64,000 nucleotides of DNA from Datnioides undecimradiatus (GCA_008933995.1 WARS01000033.1:4829787-4893786); one strand, 5' to 3'; counted from the first letter of the stretch, positions 35,299-48,987 are shown. Numbers and translations: made by a program. Notes: generated from the sequence alone by a model not told the origin.

Positions 35299-38200
35299 GA
35301 TAATAAACTAAGGAAAACATAAATGTTGAGTGCAGTGTTTATCTGCCCATTGAAATATCCTCAGTTTAAATGACTCTATGTCACTCAGCTCTGCTTTATA
35401 AACTCCGTGAGCAGCCTAATGAATCTGCACACCCCTGCTTCAGTCTTCCCTTCAATCCACCGACAAAGAGCGAGGGGAGAAAGCAGCCACCAGGTATTTA
35501 GTTTCTCTTGAATCCCCAAACTGGAGCACTGTTGAGGACCTGAGATGTAGCACTCGCTGGGGAACAAAGAGATTTTACCGGAGTGCGTCCCTGCAGGGAG
35601 TTTCTGGCCTTTACAGAGGCTGAGCTGCCTGAGCTGTCCCCGTTGCTCCCTGTTGCCTCCTGTTGTGGTGGGATTAGAGGGTGAAGGCCCAAGTGCCCCA
35701 CTGCAATGAGCTGTGGAGGTCAAGCAGGGCTCGGGCTGATGGCCCCCTGCCCCCCAAGACATTCCTCTGTCACACACGATGCAAACAGCCACACCTGACA
35801 TCGGCACATTCTGCTTTATTGTATTTTTTATCACCAACAGCTCTTTTTAAAAGCGTTCGTGGCTGGAAAACAAGGATTCGACCCACATCCCCGTGCATGA
35901 ACGCTTTTACATCAGCTCGGCCGAACATGCCTGAACAGTCTTCCCGGGGAAAAGTCGCGCGGTTCACAGGAAGTGATGTGTTTTTACTTTTCCAGTTACA
36001 GCTGCAACAGTGGTTTCTTTGTAATAAATATGAGAGGAAATGTGTAGTTAGCATGGGCAGTAATAACTACGCTTGAAAGGACAAAGAAAGGAGCACCACC
36101 TGCAGAAAAGGCAGATTTCATTTGGTCAGTTTCACTATTTGGAGACGGCCCATGCATGACACTATAATGTCATTCAGCCAACGGATGTTACACTTTACTC
36201 TAAGACAGCTAAGGTTTGTTTTTATAGTGAAATCCGTTGCCTGCACCACTTCAAAACCTCGCTAATTTGCTTTCACCATTCTGTTAAAGCCTTCTCATGA
36301 CTTCCCATCTGTTATATGACTTATTAGCAGGGAAATGTTGGTCCTTGTGAGCCAGAACACCCAGAACTGACATTTAGGGATGATTTGTTTAGCTTGCTCT
36401 GATCAGAAGAAAGGGTCACATGCCGGTGATCCTTCACTCACCAAACAAAGATGCACTGAAACTGTAAGCATCTGCCACAGGACTGAATCCAGCAGGTGTT
36501 TAACTACATCAGACAGCAAGCTCAAACATTTCAGTGATCTCTAATCTTCGATTGTTCTTTGTCTGCTCGTGTGTGTGAGTGTGTGTGCGCGTTTCTCTCC
36601 TGAACACAGTCCAAATCTGTGAGCTAGCCAAACTGGCAAATCAAAGTCCACCCGATCCAACTTGGCCCCAGCCTGTGTGTCTGTGTTTCTAAGCTACAGC
36701 TCAGCCCTGCTATCTGTGCCGGATTAGATCTATCCCCTTCTCTTTGTCTTCCCTCTACCCTTTTATACCCCTCTAATGTTGTATAAGGTGTACCGAGAGT
36801 CTGGGAAAACAGAGGAGGAGGCATTGTTGGTCAGGAGAGACCACTAGAATTTAGCTTACATAAACTGGGGGAGTTTTTACAAAGAGCTTTACTGGTCCCT
36901 TGTGAAGGAATATGAAGAACATCAACCAATATAAACTCAAATCATAAAACCAAACATGGTTACGTATGAGTAAGTGGTTTCCCATGATTGCAAAATCCAA
37001 AATGTGCGAGTTCCGCTCGTTTGCTCGACTGATCCTGCCCACCGTGGTGGACATGCCCTAAGTCTCTACGTGTGACTCTTCCCCTGGAGCTGCTGTGACT
37101 CGATCCTCCTGACAGGCGAGGCAGGAGGCCGTTGTGCTGTTGTGGCGTGTTGTGTGCTATCCAGTGTCTCTGTGGGGGAGCAGTTGCCATCAGAGTGTTC
37201 AGAGATCCGCCGCCCGAGGCTTGGAGCGCCAGTAAACGGTGCAGAGACACAAGGCCTCAGTGTTTTTGGTGCAAGTTTACGGGTCCTAATTGTACGCTCC
37301 AAATGTTGTGTCGTAAATCACATTCCAGGTAGGATGTTGGTCCGCGTATGATCCAGCAGTCTGTCAGAGCACAAGAGGCTCTGAGAGGACTCCAGTCTGA
37401 CTGGCATCGTCTGTCTGTGAACATTTGTGTCATGTTGGAGTGTGTGTGTTTGCTCTGTTTAGCTTTCAGAGCAATACTGCATTATAATTTCATCATGTTA
37501 TTGCCGTGCTGCCACAGTGTTGATGGAGAAATCGTTTTTTTCTGTGAATTAAAAAGCTGGGCCGCATACCGCGCTGAAACTAGAGACCACAGTACGGCAT
37601 ACCTCGGTCACGGATGCACAATGTTTTGTAATAATCAAATAAGTCTGGAAGATCATCCACGCTGACCAAGTTTTGGGATAGATCTTCAGATATCTGCAGA
37701 GGTTCATGAGAAACTGACCGAAAATATGCAAATGTGCCCCTTAGTTTAAGAAATCATTCACACAAGACAAAGAATGTCCAGCCAGCTCTGTGAGGCTGTA
37801 TGCAGGCACAGTGGTGCTTTGAGTGGAACGCTAACTCAATTTTAAGCCAAATTTCATTGAAATTTAAGTCCGTTCTTTGAGACGTTCTGCAAAACAAGAG
37901 ACAAACAGGAAGCAGGGATCGAATGTGAGCCCTCATCCTCCGAAGAAACGGGTTCTGTCGCCGCGGTCAAAACCGTGAGCACATTTCTTGGAAAACATTT
38001 TTCTGCTACTCTGTCTGTTTTTAAGGAAATTATAATTTGTATAATTTACGTCGTCTGATATATTTTGCCCAGGGGGACAGAACATCGTTAAAAAAAAAAG
38101 TGTCTGTTATTTTTCATGTCAGTCCTGAGTGTTGACTTTAGTCGGGCCAAAATGATTCACGTAGTAAAGTTTTGAAAGAAAAGTTGAAGCTGCCTTTTTT

Positions 38201-41200
38201 TTCCCCCAACTACTGTGGCAATCGCCTCATGTCCTGAAGGAATGGTCCTGCTTCAACTGACTGTGGTATTTCCTCTCTAGTTCGTCAAAGTCAGGAGCCG
38301 GCCATTTTTGTTTCATTTCGGCTGCCCTCGCCTTTCTCTGTAAAAATCACAAAGTGTTTACTTTGTCCCAGAGGGGAGAGGTGCTAAACGAGAGCTGGCT
38401 GTCATGTCCTGAGTGAGTCCTCCTAAGAGGAACGTGAATAGAAGACTCCTTGTGCCTGGACACACTGAGAGGAGGTGCCTGATGAAGACCTTTGGCCATT
38501 GCATGACTTTGGTTTCAGGTCAGGCTGTGGACACATGCTGCCAGGAGCTGAATGGCACCCGCCCTCCTCTAGAGACAGAAGGTCAGGGGGCAGCTACATC
38601 AATACAGCCTCCTGACCTCCCTCCTTGACCCCTGGAGCACCTCATGTCTCCTCTGTACCTTGGCCATTAGAGCCACAAGACTTTGCAGAGCTCATTATAT
38701 TACGAGTGTCATTTACAGAAAGACAGCTAGATGACCAGAGAGTCAGGCGGTCTCAGACATCTTCCACAGTCTTCTACTTTGTTTCTTCTCAGTGGCTGTG
38801 ACCCTCAGCAGGGTTGGCCTGTCTTAAGCTGGCTCTTTCTTTGAAGCCTCAGGGGACCAAGCTGTAACTTAGACTTTATTGCAGGGAAATGGATGGGTCA
38901 GGTACCTGCTGTGGCCTGTCGTTAGCCTCAAGACAGTCTTATCAGCTTAGACTCAATCTGGGCTCTCAGCTACTGTGGATTACATTTGCAGCCACTTCTG
39001 TCTGCCCCTGTGCCCCTGCTGCGGTGAAAAATGTCCCCTGCTGTCGGTCGGCAGAGAGCGAAGAAGCATCTTCACAATGGATCCCAAATGAAGCAAAGTG
39101 AGAGAGCTGCACCGGATTATCTAGCCCCATTCAGGAGTTGTTTGTAAGCTCTCAACAAGACATGCCTGCCCTTAAAGTGTTATTCATCCCCGTTCTTTAC
39201 CACGACTTTACAGGAAACAGATTAACTGCAGTAACTGAGGCTTTGATTTGATGTTCTGTGAAAGTGGGATAAGCTAAGCACTCTAACTGCTTTTCATTGC
39301 GTGCTTTGAAGATGACTTATACAGAGACATAAATCTGTAGCACATATTGTTGGAAAACTGATACACTGTGACTCACGCGCTGAGTAGTCACAAAAGAGCA
39401 TACTAACAAGCCCCGCTCTAGCCCATCTCCACTCTGATTGTATAATGGGTCAAAAAACGGGTACAAAGTGCTAAAACAGAGCAAAACAATGAAAAAAAAG
39501 GTGGTGAAATGATGAAATAAGACAGTAAACAGGAAAAGAAGAGTATGGAATAAACAGTAAAGACAACAACAACAACACAAGTACCCTCAAGGATGTGAGA
39601 AAACATACTGAATTCACTTATTTTTGGAGTGGTGTTGATAGATTCTATTGTCCCACAATGCAACGCACAACAGAAATGGAGAAGCTACTCACAGCTGGAA
39701 AGCATTTAAACACACTGTGGACAATGGTGAGACAGCTCCAGGAACATCTCAGAAAGAAAGAAAAAAAAAAAAATCACATTACACTTTGCATTGTGTTTTC
39801 GCTTTGCTATGTTTCCAAATCTAAAACTGTTAGTAGCATTCCAAAGCTGTGGTTTGATTGATTGGCACTCCTCTTGCACCATTTCCTGTTGATGCTCAAC
39901 AGTAAATCACATGAATGTCTAATGCACTAAACAGAACACAACTGATACAGGATTCTTGAGAATAATACCTGTTTTAGAGGGTAACAATGCACAGATGATC
40001 AATGTATGTTGTACATTTTTAGCACAGGAATGAAAAGAGACCTTTTAATGTGGACTTTGCTTTAATATGACAAAGCTGCTCAGGAGGCTGCTCTCTTTCA
40101 CTCGCTTCTCTCTCTAATACTCACAGCCAAAGGAGAATACTATAAACGTTAGCTCTTTGCACTAATGCCAGTTGTGTAGTTGGGTCACTGCTCTGTAGTT
40201 TCACCCAAAATGGCCGCCAGCACATGGCGAACATGCAGCTTTTCTATGGCCTTGATTCTGACAGTTCTGCTGTACTCACACAAACTCCTCTGACATCTTA
40301 TTGGGATGAAACAAAGACTAAAGCAGAATCTGTTAATAATTTACAGACTGAAAAAAGATACGACTAATGACGATAAACCACTATCCTAAGAACTCCAAAT
40401 CACGGATGCGTGAAACTGTGGTGCCTGCTCTTTGAAGGAGGACAGCATCATGTTTCAAATATTTTTCAAACATTTTTGCCTTTGAAGACTTTTAACAGCT
40501 CCAAACATCACATTCGGGAGGAACAAAGACAACGTCTTGGGCTTTATCCGTCTTGGTTCACTTGCTCTGGCTAAACATCTCACATGCTCCTTACAAGACA
40601 GCGCCTGCCAGTTCTGGTGTGACCTCCTGTCATACAGCTGACCTTCAGCTCAAACCAGAAGAAAAGAACAGATCCTTCTCCACAATTGTTCCTGTTTATT
40701 TACAGATGCTTTGTCTGTTTTCCATTTTCCCCTCTCGTTTTCCATGTGCTGTTGTTCGAAGTCTAATTTTCAGATAATGTTGAGAAGCTTTCCTCTGACT
40801 AATGCAGGCTGGGTAAACACAGCCTGCCAGAGTGACCGGTGCTCAGCTGTTGGCTAATAGCCACAAGAGCTGAGCTACTGTGTCAGTTCATCCATTCCTC
40901 ACAACAATTTGCCTTACCAGCCAAGCTGCTGACATCCAGAACAATTGAAACCGAACTTTATGCAAAAGAAACTCTGAATAATAGCGAAAATTGCAGGAAG
41001 AAAGCGGGTTATAAATAATACAAAATGACACAGAGTTATTGAATCATTAAGATAAAAATGCACAGCTTTGTTTTTATAGTGTGCTCTGAGTCTCGAAAGT
41101 TTGGAGCTGCCTCGGTGCAGACTGTCACGGTTATTAAAAAAGGCATCTTCTGAGAATGTTTTATTAGATTTTAAGGAATGGTGATCCATAAATGAAATTT

Positions 41201-42029
41201 ATAGCTCTACCACACAGAATGAAAACAATTCCAGAATCTTGTACTCATTTATGAGCAATTAAGCCGCCAGCTCGACTCACTTTGGTCCAAAATGCATGCA
41301 CGAGCTGTCAGCGTGCTAATGGATAGCTGTTTGAACGAGATCTTCTGTAATTAGAGCACCCCAGCCCACAAAAGAATTGCTGTGAAACACACTTCACACT
41401 CAGCTGAAATCCAATAATCTCATTTGGTTGCAGTTTGCATGCTATAAACAGCTGTCAGTCAATTGTGCAACAAAAGGCATTTGAGGTAGTCTGTTCTAAA
41501 CATTTTCAGCTCATCTCACACTGAAAATAAACAGAAAAATAGACATTCAAGTACCAATTGTTTGACTTTGCAGGAATGTGGACATCATTTTAGCTAATTT
41601 GTGGTTCAGGTTGCCTCAAACAATCTAACTATTTCCTATCACAGGCTAATTACTCTCACCTCAAGCTGAGGGAACAGATCAAAGACAGAGGTAGGAATCA
41701 GTGAGAAAACTGCCCAAGAAACTGAATATAGCAAGTTATCATAACAAAGAAATCCCTTTTGAGCAAGCGTCTGGTTTTTGCAGTGTTTCAGATGGCTGTA
41801 AACAAAACTACAAAACACATTCATCCATTCAAATTCATCCAGTACAGTTTAAAAAAAACATCCTGCGCACTCACTGTGCAGTTTCCTGCTTTCAAAGAGG
41901 ACAGTATTCTCATTCTCAGGTTCGTGCTTTTATTTTGGTGGGCTACTTCAATAGGCTGATATGCTATTATGTTCAAACTGTGAACTGCTGCAGCACTTTG
42001 GCTCACCCTGTCTAAATTGCTCTGTTTCA

Positions 42030-42440
42030 GCTACTGTCTCTTTAAGGCCTCCCTCCTGCCAAACCCAGCCTGCTGTGATTGGTCAGAATTCTCAGGCTTG
42101 AGAGCAGCAGCTCACAGCTCTGCAGGTACTTAGCTGCACAATACAAAAAAGGCCAAAATGCATCACAGTTAACCTGCCATCCCCCTCCATGACCCCTAAT
42201 GTCACTAATAGGCAGACCCAGACCCAGGTATCTGTCCCCTTTAAAAATGAACAAATCACCTCTGTCCACAATACTTGCTTAGGAACAAAAAGTAGAGACT
42301 GGCTGATGAACATCGTGGAGCATTAAGAGTCTAAAGAGCCTCGGGAGTTGGTTGAGACCAAAAACAGAGCTATAAGAGTTATTACTTTACTTACATTCAG
42401 CAGGTGACCAAAAACACCAGAGTCCATTGGTTTATATTGT
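42030..42440. repeat. percomorph dispersed repeat, copy with 'gagaccaaaaacagagct' block
   Basis: Phrases such as CTGTCTCTTTAAGGCC, GCTGTGATTGGTCAG and GAGACCAAAAACAGAGCTA, ending with a TTACATTCAGCAGGTGACC-type run, match by memory a very common non-coding repeat of percomorph fish. No family name is assigned. The copy is old and imperfect, and the limits are approximate. Confidence 0.55.
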
Positions 42441-42640
42441 TAATCTATAACTAATGGATGTGTTTTTAAGTGCTTAATTAATTCATTAAGTGTTGTTTTT
42501 ACTGACCCCAAGTGGGCAAAATGAATAAAAATTATGAATGTAACGCTATAGTCTGGGACATCTATAAATGATGAAAGTCTGTTACATTCCTGTCGTCAAA
42601 CACCAGCTAAATCATTCCCTTATTCCACAGGTCACTGAGT

Positions 42641-42873
42641 TTTTAAATCTGGTGTCTGGTGAGACACTCCAGTGATGGAGTACGGGTAGTGATGTGTTTT
42701 TACGTCATCAAGTAATGATTGGTTCACCAGAGTTGAAGGGAGGAGCAAGTGTAACTACAGAGCAGACCAAAAGTATAGAGGAGTTCATGTCGTCAACAAC
42801 ACGTCAATAGTGTTTGTGTAATTACTCTCAACACCAGTAGGGGGAGACAAAAGTACCGCACTGTAGCTTTAAG
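42641..42873. repeat. dispersed repeat copy A ('tctggtgtctggtgagaca')
   Basis: This segment shares order and wording with 47539-47797: ATCTGGTGTCTGGTGAGACA, then GTGATGTGTTTT, AACTACAGAG, CGTCAATA/TGTCAATA, TTGTGTAATTACTCTCA and a TAGCTTTAA end. The two copies lie 5 kb apart in the same orientation. This copy ends in the CAGTAGGGGGAGACAAAAGT phrase typical of fish repeats. Confidence 0.75.
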
Positions 42874-45195
42874 CAAAAATGTTTCTTTATCTCTATATTT
42901 ACTTACTTCTATCTATATAAAATGTTTTTAGTACTGTTTAGAATTGCTGTAAGGAACAAAGAGGGGGTGCGAAGAGTCCAGTTCTACTTCTAATGACGAA
43001 TCCTTTAACACAAGTCATCTTTTTACTTGTTGGTTATTTGATTTTACCCAAAGACTCAGGCAAGTTTTACTTTATTTTAGCAGACTGTGACCGGCATGGT
43101 GAACTCAACTATCAGCGAGCAAGATGGCACAAGGATAACATTGTGCAGGTGCCTCATCTTCTCTCCTCCTGAGTATGAATCATCCCACCACACACACGCA
43201 TGCAACCAGACGGATGACTGAGCTGTGGGGCTCTTCCGCTAAATGCTCCCACTGTCCTGCTCTGGAAGGACTGAGGCCGTGCGGCTGAAGACTAAAATAA
43301 AAGTCAACTCTTTCTCCCCTGACCACCGCTGAAACCACAGGCCTTTTTGCATGCTGTATAAATGTTTTGACACGGGGAGGCCAACAGGCTTTCTCTTCTT
43401 ACGCTTATTAAAATTGTAATAGTCCGTCACTAAATATGTGTAACGATGAGCACCTTGGGGCAGAAAGGATGGAATTATTTGTTTATTTGACTTCTAGCGC
43501 TGAATGTGCAGCGGAAAGCCCTGTCACAGCTCAGGGGCTATTGAAATGGAGGTTGGGGATTCAAAATATACTGACCTCATATTTGACTTGTGCTGACCAT
43601 AAGCAGGCATACAAATCACAGCCTGAACTAAGTCAACAAATGGATATCTGGGTTTATTTGCGTCTCACTGTGCAGAGCACTCAGAGCTGATACCTTTACC
43701 GCTGTATGAATACACTGACCTCACACTCATCACCACTTCTTTTAGAGAACGACTGACAGCCGGGATTGTGAAAGCTAAGACGGATATGATCAGGAGGTGA
43801 TTTGTATAAGGTGAAATGTTGCCTGAACTCAGATATGCTTTGGCCTCTGGGTGCCCCGAGGGCATGTTGGCTCTTTGATGTCCCACACACCTTGTGTTTG
43901 CCTTGGTGGGTGGGAAAAACAAAACCAGAGCGGGCCCAGGGGTGGTTTGGAGCAACAACACTAAGACGTTGTTGGTGTTCAAATTTCATGGCCGCTTTTT
44001 AGCAGTTATTTTTTGAAGCATACCTTTAAAATCACCGGATTCTGTACGATCACACTGGCTGCCAAAACTTCCAGCTAAAAATTCAAAACAAGCGAGTCCT
44101 TCACTGATGTATAATAACCTATAAATGCTGCGGTTTGATGTATTTGCACCGCATTCTAAGGGAGCAGCGCTCTGGTGACCCTTTAAAGACAGCTCTTTCT
44201 AAGACTGAGGCTAAAAATAAGGTTTTAAATTTAGGACAAGGTTCAGTATGAAAACACTTATATACCCGGTGAGTAAATGGAAATCTCCTCTGAGATATTT
44301 TCTTTATCCGGGCATAAAACAATAGAGTCTGTAGGCAACAGGCTCCAGTCTGTTGTCTGGACTGTTCAGGTAACAGTCTAGAGTGAAAGTTTCACAGGTT
44401 CAGATCCAGGCTAAGATGTTTATTTTGTCTTGTGTCTCTCTTTTCTTGACATTCTTCACTGATTAGAGTCTAAGCAGGACTCATTGAAAAAGACAGTGTT
44501 TCACTGTAGTAATACCCCTATAATCCAAATTTCTTAAAGGTCAGCACGTAGCAGTCCAGTCCCCCCAAACCCTGCCTGTTTTTCTGGTTAAAACCTGTCT
44601 GTCAGTCCATGGTTATTTATAGCGCTGCTGACCTGCGTGCTGGATAATTAATAATAGTCGGATTCATCCCCGTCCAAATGTACACGGTCTGCTCTGAAGG
44701 AGGACGCAGCGCAGCTCGGCGTAGAAAATCCCCCGTGATTTAAAGTCTGAGCGCAGCCTGCAGCTCTGTGTGGATGGAGGCAGGAGGAACACAGCCGCCC
44801 ACAGAGCTCCACCTGGAGTAATTGCCCCACTGCATTTTTGTCATTCTGTCAAAGGGACACGTCTCGGTCGTTATTTTTGATTCTGGGAAAAAGATTGCAA
44901 GTAGCAGAGGGTTTTGATTCAGACATATCGTGTGGTCATATTAGAACTACACTATTCCAACACTGCTGATATTTACCTGTCAGTGCGCTTTAATCTGACC
45001 ATTTTGTGAATCAAACTCTCGTCTGAAACTGGAATTCTATGTCTCTTGGTGGACTACGCATGTCGAGTGGTAACAAAAGTCCTTTTATACTCGTCATTAA
45101 TCTACTGCGCACTGACTTTTATCACCCTGCACCTTCACCACAACGGGGAGAACAGTCCCAAGTTCACTAGAACAAGCTGCCTGATTTATCTCCTC
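42874..45195. other. intergenic DNA, no gene recognised
   Basis: No exon, RNA gene or recognised repeat family is visible. The composition is unremarkable. Confidence 0.5.
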
Positions 45196-45234
45196 CAAAT
45201 ACCAGACACACATGAAATGTGTGTCTGGTATTTG
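45196..45234. repeat. perfect 18-bp inverted repeat with 3-base loop
   Basis: The arm CAAATACCAGACACACAT (45196-45213) is followed by GAA and its exact reverse complement (45217-45234). No mismatch is present. The foldback is too short for a typical microRNA precursor and lies in no known element. Confidence 0.95.
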
Positions 45235-45379
45235 CTTGATAATATGTGACATACCGGTTAGGAATAAAGGAATAGTTCAAATAGCTATTGTTGCTGTGTC
45301 AAATGAGACAGACAATGACACATTCCATATCTGTTATCCACTTCCACGGTTTTTATCTTGTTGTTTGGGGGGAATGTTA

Positions 45380-45515
45380 TGCTTTTATTGTGATAGTAAA
45401 GAGATGACAGGAAATGAGTGGAGGGAAGGAGGGGAAGGACATGCAGCAAAGGTTCCCGGCCAGATGCAAACCAGGGATGTTGCGGTTCAATGTCTTAATC
45501 CCACCAGAGGACGTG
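45380..45515. mobile_element. fish SINE-like repeat with tRNA-like promoter remnant
   Basis: The string AGAGATGACAGGAAATGAG, followed by GACATGCAGCAAAGGTTCCC, CAAACCAGGGATGTTGCGGT and TCTTAATCCCACCAGAGG, matches a dispersed repeat I recall from many teleost genomes. Its consensus ends in a 'gaaccggggacgttgcggttc...cttaacc' tRNA-like block. The copy is diverged and appears complete in its core. Limits are approximate. Confidence 0.6.
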
Positions 45516-46194
45516 ATTTGTCTGTGTTTTTTCCCAGTGTCTTCTGGGGACTGCTCAGCTTATTTATGTTTCTGACTGCTTCATTGAGGAGATCAAGAAG
45601 AAGTGTGATGCCACTATTAAATGGCTGGAGAGGAATAACCGAGGGGACACGAGGACAGATTTCAATACCGTGTCGAAAAAAAGGCCAATACGGCTTCTCT
45701 CTCCCCAGAAGTCACTCGGGGCTGAGAGAGGGACACCCCGCCTCTCTCTGACTACACAATGGCAGATCTGGTCTATGTCTCAGCCACGGCTGCAGGTCAC
45801 ATCCAGACATGACCTCCTCTCTTTCCTGTTGCTGGTCCCCCCCAAACGCCATGTCGGGCGTTAGGTGGCTCTTTCTGTTGAAGAGGAAAATACAAATGGA
45901 AGAAAAAAGGTCTTGCAGAACAGCTTCAGAGGGACCATATTAAAACGCAGAGATGCTAAAGAGTGGAAAATGTCTGGCCCTGAGGTAGGCTAGAGGTGAA
46001 CTGTTTTTACAGATTGTAAAAGTTTTGCTCCCCATAACCTTTTCTTTTTTTTCTCATACAGGCATGCTCTCATGTATCTTAGGTACTGGGACTAATAATG
46101 CTGCAGCCTGTGTAAAAATTTCAAAAACTGAGTTGGGGGTCGATGGTTTGGTGTATTCATAGGACCCCTCGCTGCTTTCCTTAAAGATTTAAAC

Positions 46195-46405
46195 CTAGTC
46201 CTGATGATTTTCACCTTTATTTATCCAGGTTGGTCTCTCCTGAACACACATGCTCTATTGTCAGCACTGCACGGCTTCACTCTTACACAGCTGCACACGT
46301 TCACACTTGGGAGCTGACCAGCAGTACAGGAGAACTTGGGGTTAAATGCCTTGCTTATGGACACTATGCTCAGTACTCACCAAGGAAGGAACAAGGCAAA
46401 CCCCT
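46195..46405. repeat. teleost dispersed repeat fragment
   Basis: CACCTTTATTTATCCAGGTTGG and, later, GGGTTAAATGCCTTGCTTATG resemble the well-known fish phrases 'tttatttaaccaggtaggt' and 'gttaagtgccttgctcaaggg'. The stretch between them is diverged. No coding content is seen. Confidence 0.45.
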
Positions 46406-46446
46406 CACACACACACACACACTTACACACGCACACACACACACAC
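46406..46446. repeat. (CA)n microsatellite, interrupted
   Basis: CA units are broken by CTTA and CG interruptions. Confidence 0.93.
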
Positions 46447-47232
46447 AAATGCAGAACTCTTCCGTTCAAAAGCCCCCTTGTCAATTTCGATTTTTTTCAA
46501 TAACATTGACCATATTTTATCACAAAGTCCGAGCTCCCACCATAAAATCCAATATTTTGAAATGAATACCTTTATAACACCCTTAAACTGACTGCAACTC
46601 CAAAAACGCATATGGTACCAATAGCTATCATTTCTCCAGTTCCAACTCCAATCTGAGTTGGCTGCATTTCTAACTGAGGAAAAAAGGCCAGAAATGTTCC
46701 TAAAATATTCAAAAAGGTTTCCAAGACATTCGCTGTTCACGATCCCCTGGAATTGCAGTGCAAATCTGATGCTGACCCAACATGATTGAATATCACGGAT
46801 GGACATATTGACATTTTTAGAATAGTTCGACAGAATGCGAGAGGTGGGTGACAAGTCAGAGGTCTGGAACCAAGGCTGAGCACAAGCAACCCCTTCACTG
46901 AACTCATAGATGCACTGGATACACAAAAGGAGGTTGACTGAGTTCTTACAAATTATAGCACAAAGCTCCATGAACTGAATCTCAACCTCATTATTTCCAT
47001 CTGACAGCAAACCAGTCTGGGCGGTTTGCTTGTAACATTGTTGAGTTAATGTTCTTAAAGTTTGACAAAGTCTATGAACCCTTCTGTCCTGATGGTGTTG
47101 AATGATCACAACTGCGCAGTTCCCCTCGTCTCTGTAAAGCTTTTTATCATCTTTGAGTTTTAATTTTACTCACTTCACCACTATGTTCACTGTCATCATT
47201 CTGATCAGCATCTGTTCTTAAGCAACACCTTT

Positions 47233-47251
47233 AAAAAAAAAAAAAAAAAAA
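47233..47251 (+). repeat. A19 homopolymer
   Basis: A run of 19 A bases follows a stretch that is open on the opposite strand at 46423-47109. It could be a retroposition tail or simply a homopolymer. Confidence 0.9.
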
Positions 47252-47538
47252 GTTCCCTAATGGCACCAGACAGCAGACAGTCAAAGTTAGCTGGCTTGTG
47301 AGCGTAGTGAAAGAGAGCTATTGGACTGGCCAAACACATGCCCCCAGACGGATGCTAATGTTGGTCTGTGTGTATTTAAGCATCTGTTTGCTAACAAGTT
47401 TAGCATTTTAATCTGGAGTCTGGGACTTTTAGAAAAAGTCAATGTCTGATACACTGCAACCAAACCGGTTCACACTACGCTGATCAGTCCATACACATGA
47501 AATATCTGTATTTCTGTATTTCACAGTATGTTTCACAG

Positions 47539-47738
47539 AGTTTTTAAAAATCTGGTGTCTGGTGAGACATTCCTGTGATTAAGCACACAAGTGATGTGTT
47601 TTACATAATCTGGCAATGAGCTGAAGAGGGAAGTATCCATAACTACAGAGTAGACGGCAGTAGCTATGAGCATGGTGGAGCTAATGGTGTCACAAGCATG
47701 TCAATATTGCTTGTGTAATTACTCTCAGTGCCTGAAGG

Positions 47739-47788
<50 letters not shown>

Positions 47789-47810
47789 TATAGCTTTAAC
47801 TTTATAAGGC
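47539..47810. repeat. dispersed repeat copy B, expanded by a CA microsatellite
   Basis: This is a second copy of the repeat at 42641-42873, in the same orientation and aligned from AATCTGGTGTCTGGTGAGACA to the TAGCTTTAA end. Where copy A has its short GGGGGAGACAAAAG segment, this copy carries a 47-base CA run (47740-47786). I infer microsatellite growth inside the element. Confidence 0.72.
47740..47786. repeat. (CA)n microsatellite
   Basis: Twenty-three uninterrupted CA units inside a dispersed repeat copy. Confidence 0.97.
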
Positions 47811-48943
47811 AGTAATACTGTTTGTCAGTGTTTGTTCACAGCTTGTTTCTGGTGCCACTGAGTGTCCAAATCAGTTATTAAAGTGTCAAGTCAAGTGTCC
47901 AACTCAAGTCTCTGATGTTGTATTCTGACAGATGAGTGTGTAACTGATGGGCCAGCCATGGGGTGTCCAGTTCGTCACAGATGGCCTATGGCCTCAATAT
48001 TCTTTTTGCAACTTTTTCACATGTAGACCGAAGAAGATATGAATGTATCGCTAATCTCACGCACGCAACAGAAATACTGGCCTGTCCTCGGATGAGTCAA
48101 CCCTTTCTCTCACTGAAGGAATAAATATAAGGGAGCACAATGGAGGTGTAATGAAGTAGAGAGGAATTGGCTGTGAAAATCTGGAACAGGAAGAAGACTA
48201 TAAAACATAGCGCCAATGGATGACCTGTCGAAAAGGCATTCACATTTTACAGGCTTTGACACTCCACTTAGAAGGCCATTGTTTGTCTGTGAGAGAAATT
48301 TATATTCCCTTTAATGGGCTGCACAAACTGTTGCTCCTGCTTGCGGACCAGATGTGATTAATGTTTATACACCTCGTGGATTGGGACCAGCTTTAAATAA
48401 TAGTGCATACTTGTGTGTATCAGGTGAAGTATCCTAAGTTTGAACCTGAACATCCCACAGACCCAGAGTCCCAACACTTCCCCGCGTTCAAACACACCCG
48501 GACTGGATGCTATAACAAACCACAGATAGCCATCAAGGCATTTTCATCCCCCCCACGCTCTTCCCTTTCAAGCCAGAGAGCAAATGAAGTTGCATATTGA
48601 CAAGAGACTTTATAGCATACCACACTTGTTAGACTGAGGATCCTGTTTAGAAAGCCATTTGTTACGGTGCGAGGTGCTTACTTAGTTTGCGGTCGTTTCT
48701 CAGCATTCTCCACATTCAGAGAGCAATGCCCGCTTTACGTTTGATCGCCCTCCTCTCGCTGCAGTCCTGTGATATGCCCTGTGCCAGCTGTCACTGGGGT
48801 GACCTCTAATTATCACTGAGCTCCAGGCTTTAATGTCCTTTTGAGTGGGTGTGCGTTTATGCGTGTGCTCCAACTCTCTCCATAACCGAGTAAATACCCT
48901 CCAGCACGTAGCAGCGATTCTGATCAAGGAGCATTGCTGTTGG

Positions 48944-48944
<1 letters not shown>

Positions 48945-48987
<43 letters not shown>
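48945..48987. repeat. (GT)n microsatellite
   Basis: About twenty-one uninterrupted GT units. Confidence 0.97.

Larger units (their letters stand above)
32762..42029. other. intergenic DNA, no gene recognised
   Basis: About 9.3 kb with small AT-rich simple repeats at 32858-32897 and 35276-35298 and an A run at 39764-39776. The reading frames are short, overlap on both strands and match no family known to me. Confidence 0.5.

Noticed and set aside
45212-45751. 179-codon + strand open frame
   Set aside because: It runs across the hairpin and the SINE-like repeat, so it is not a host gene.
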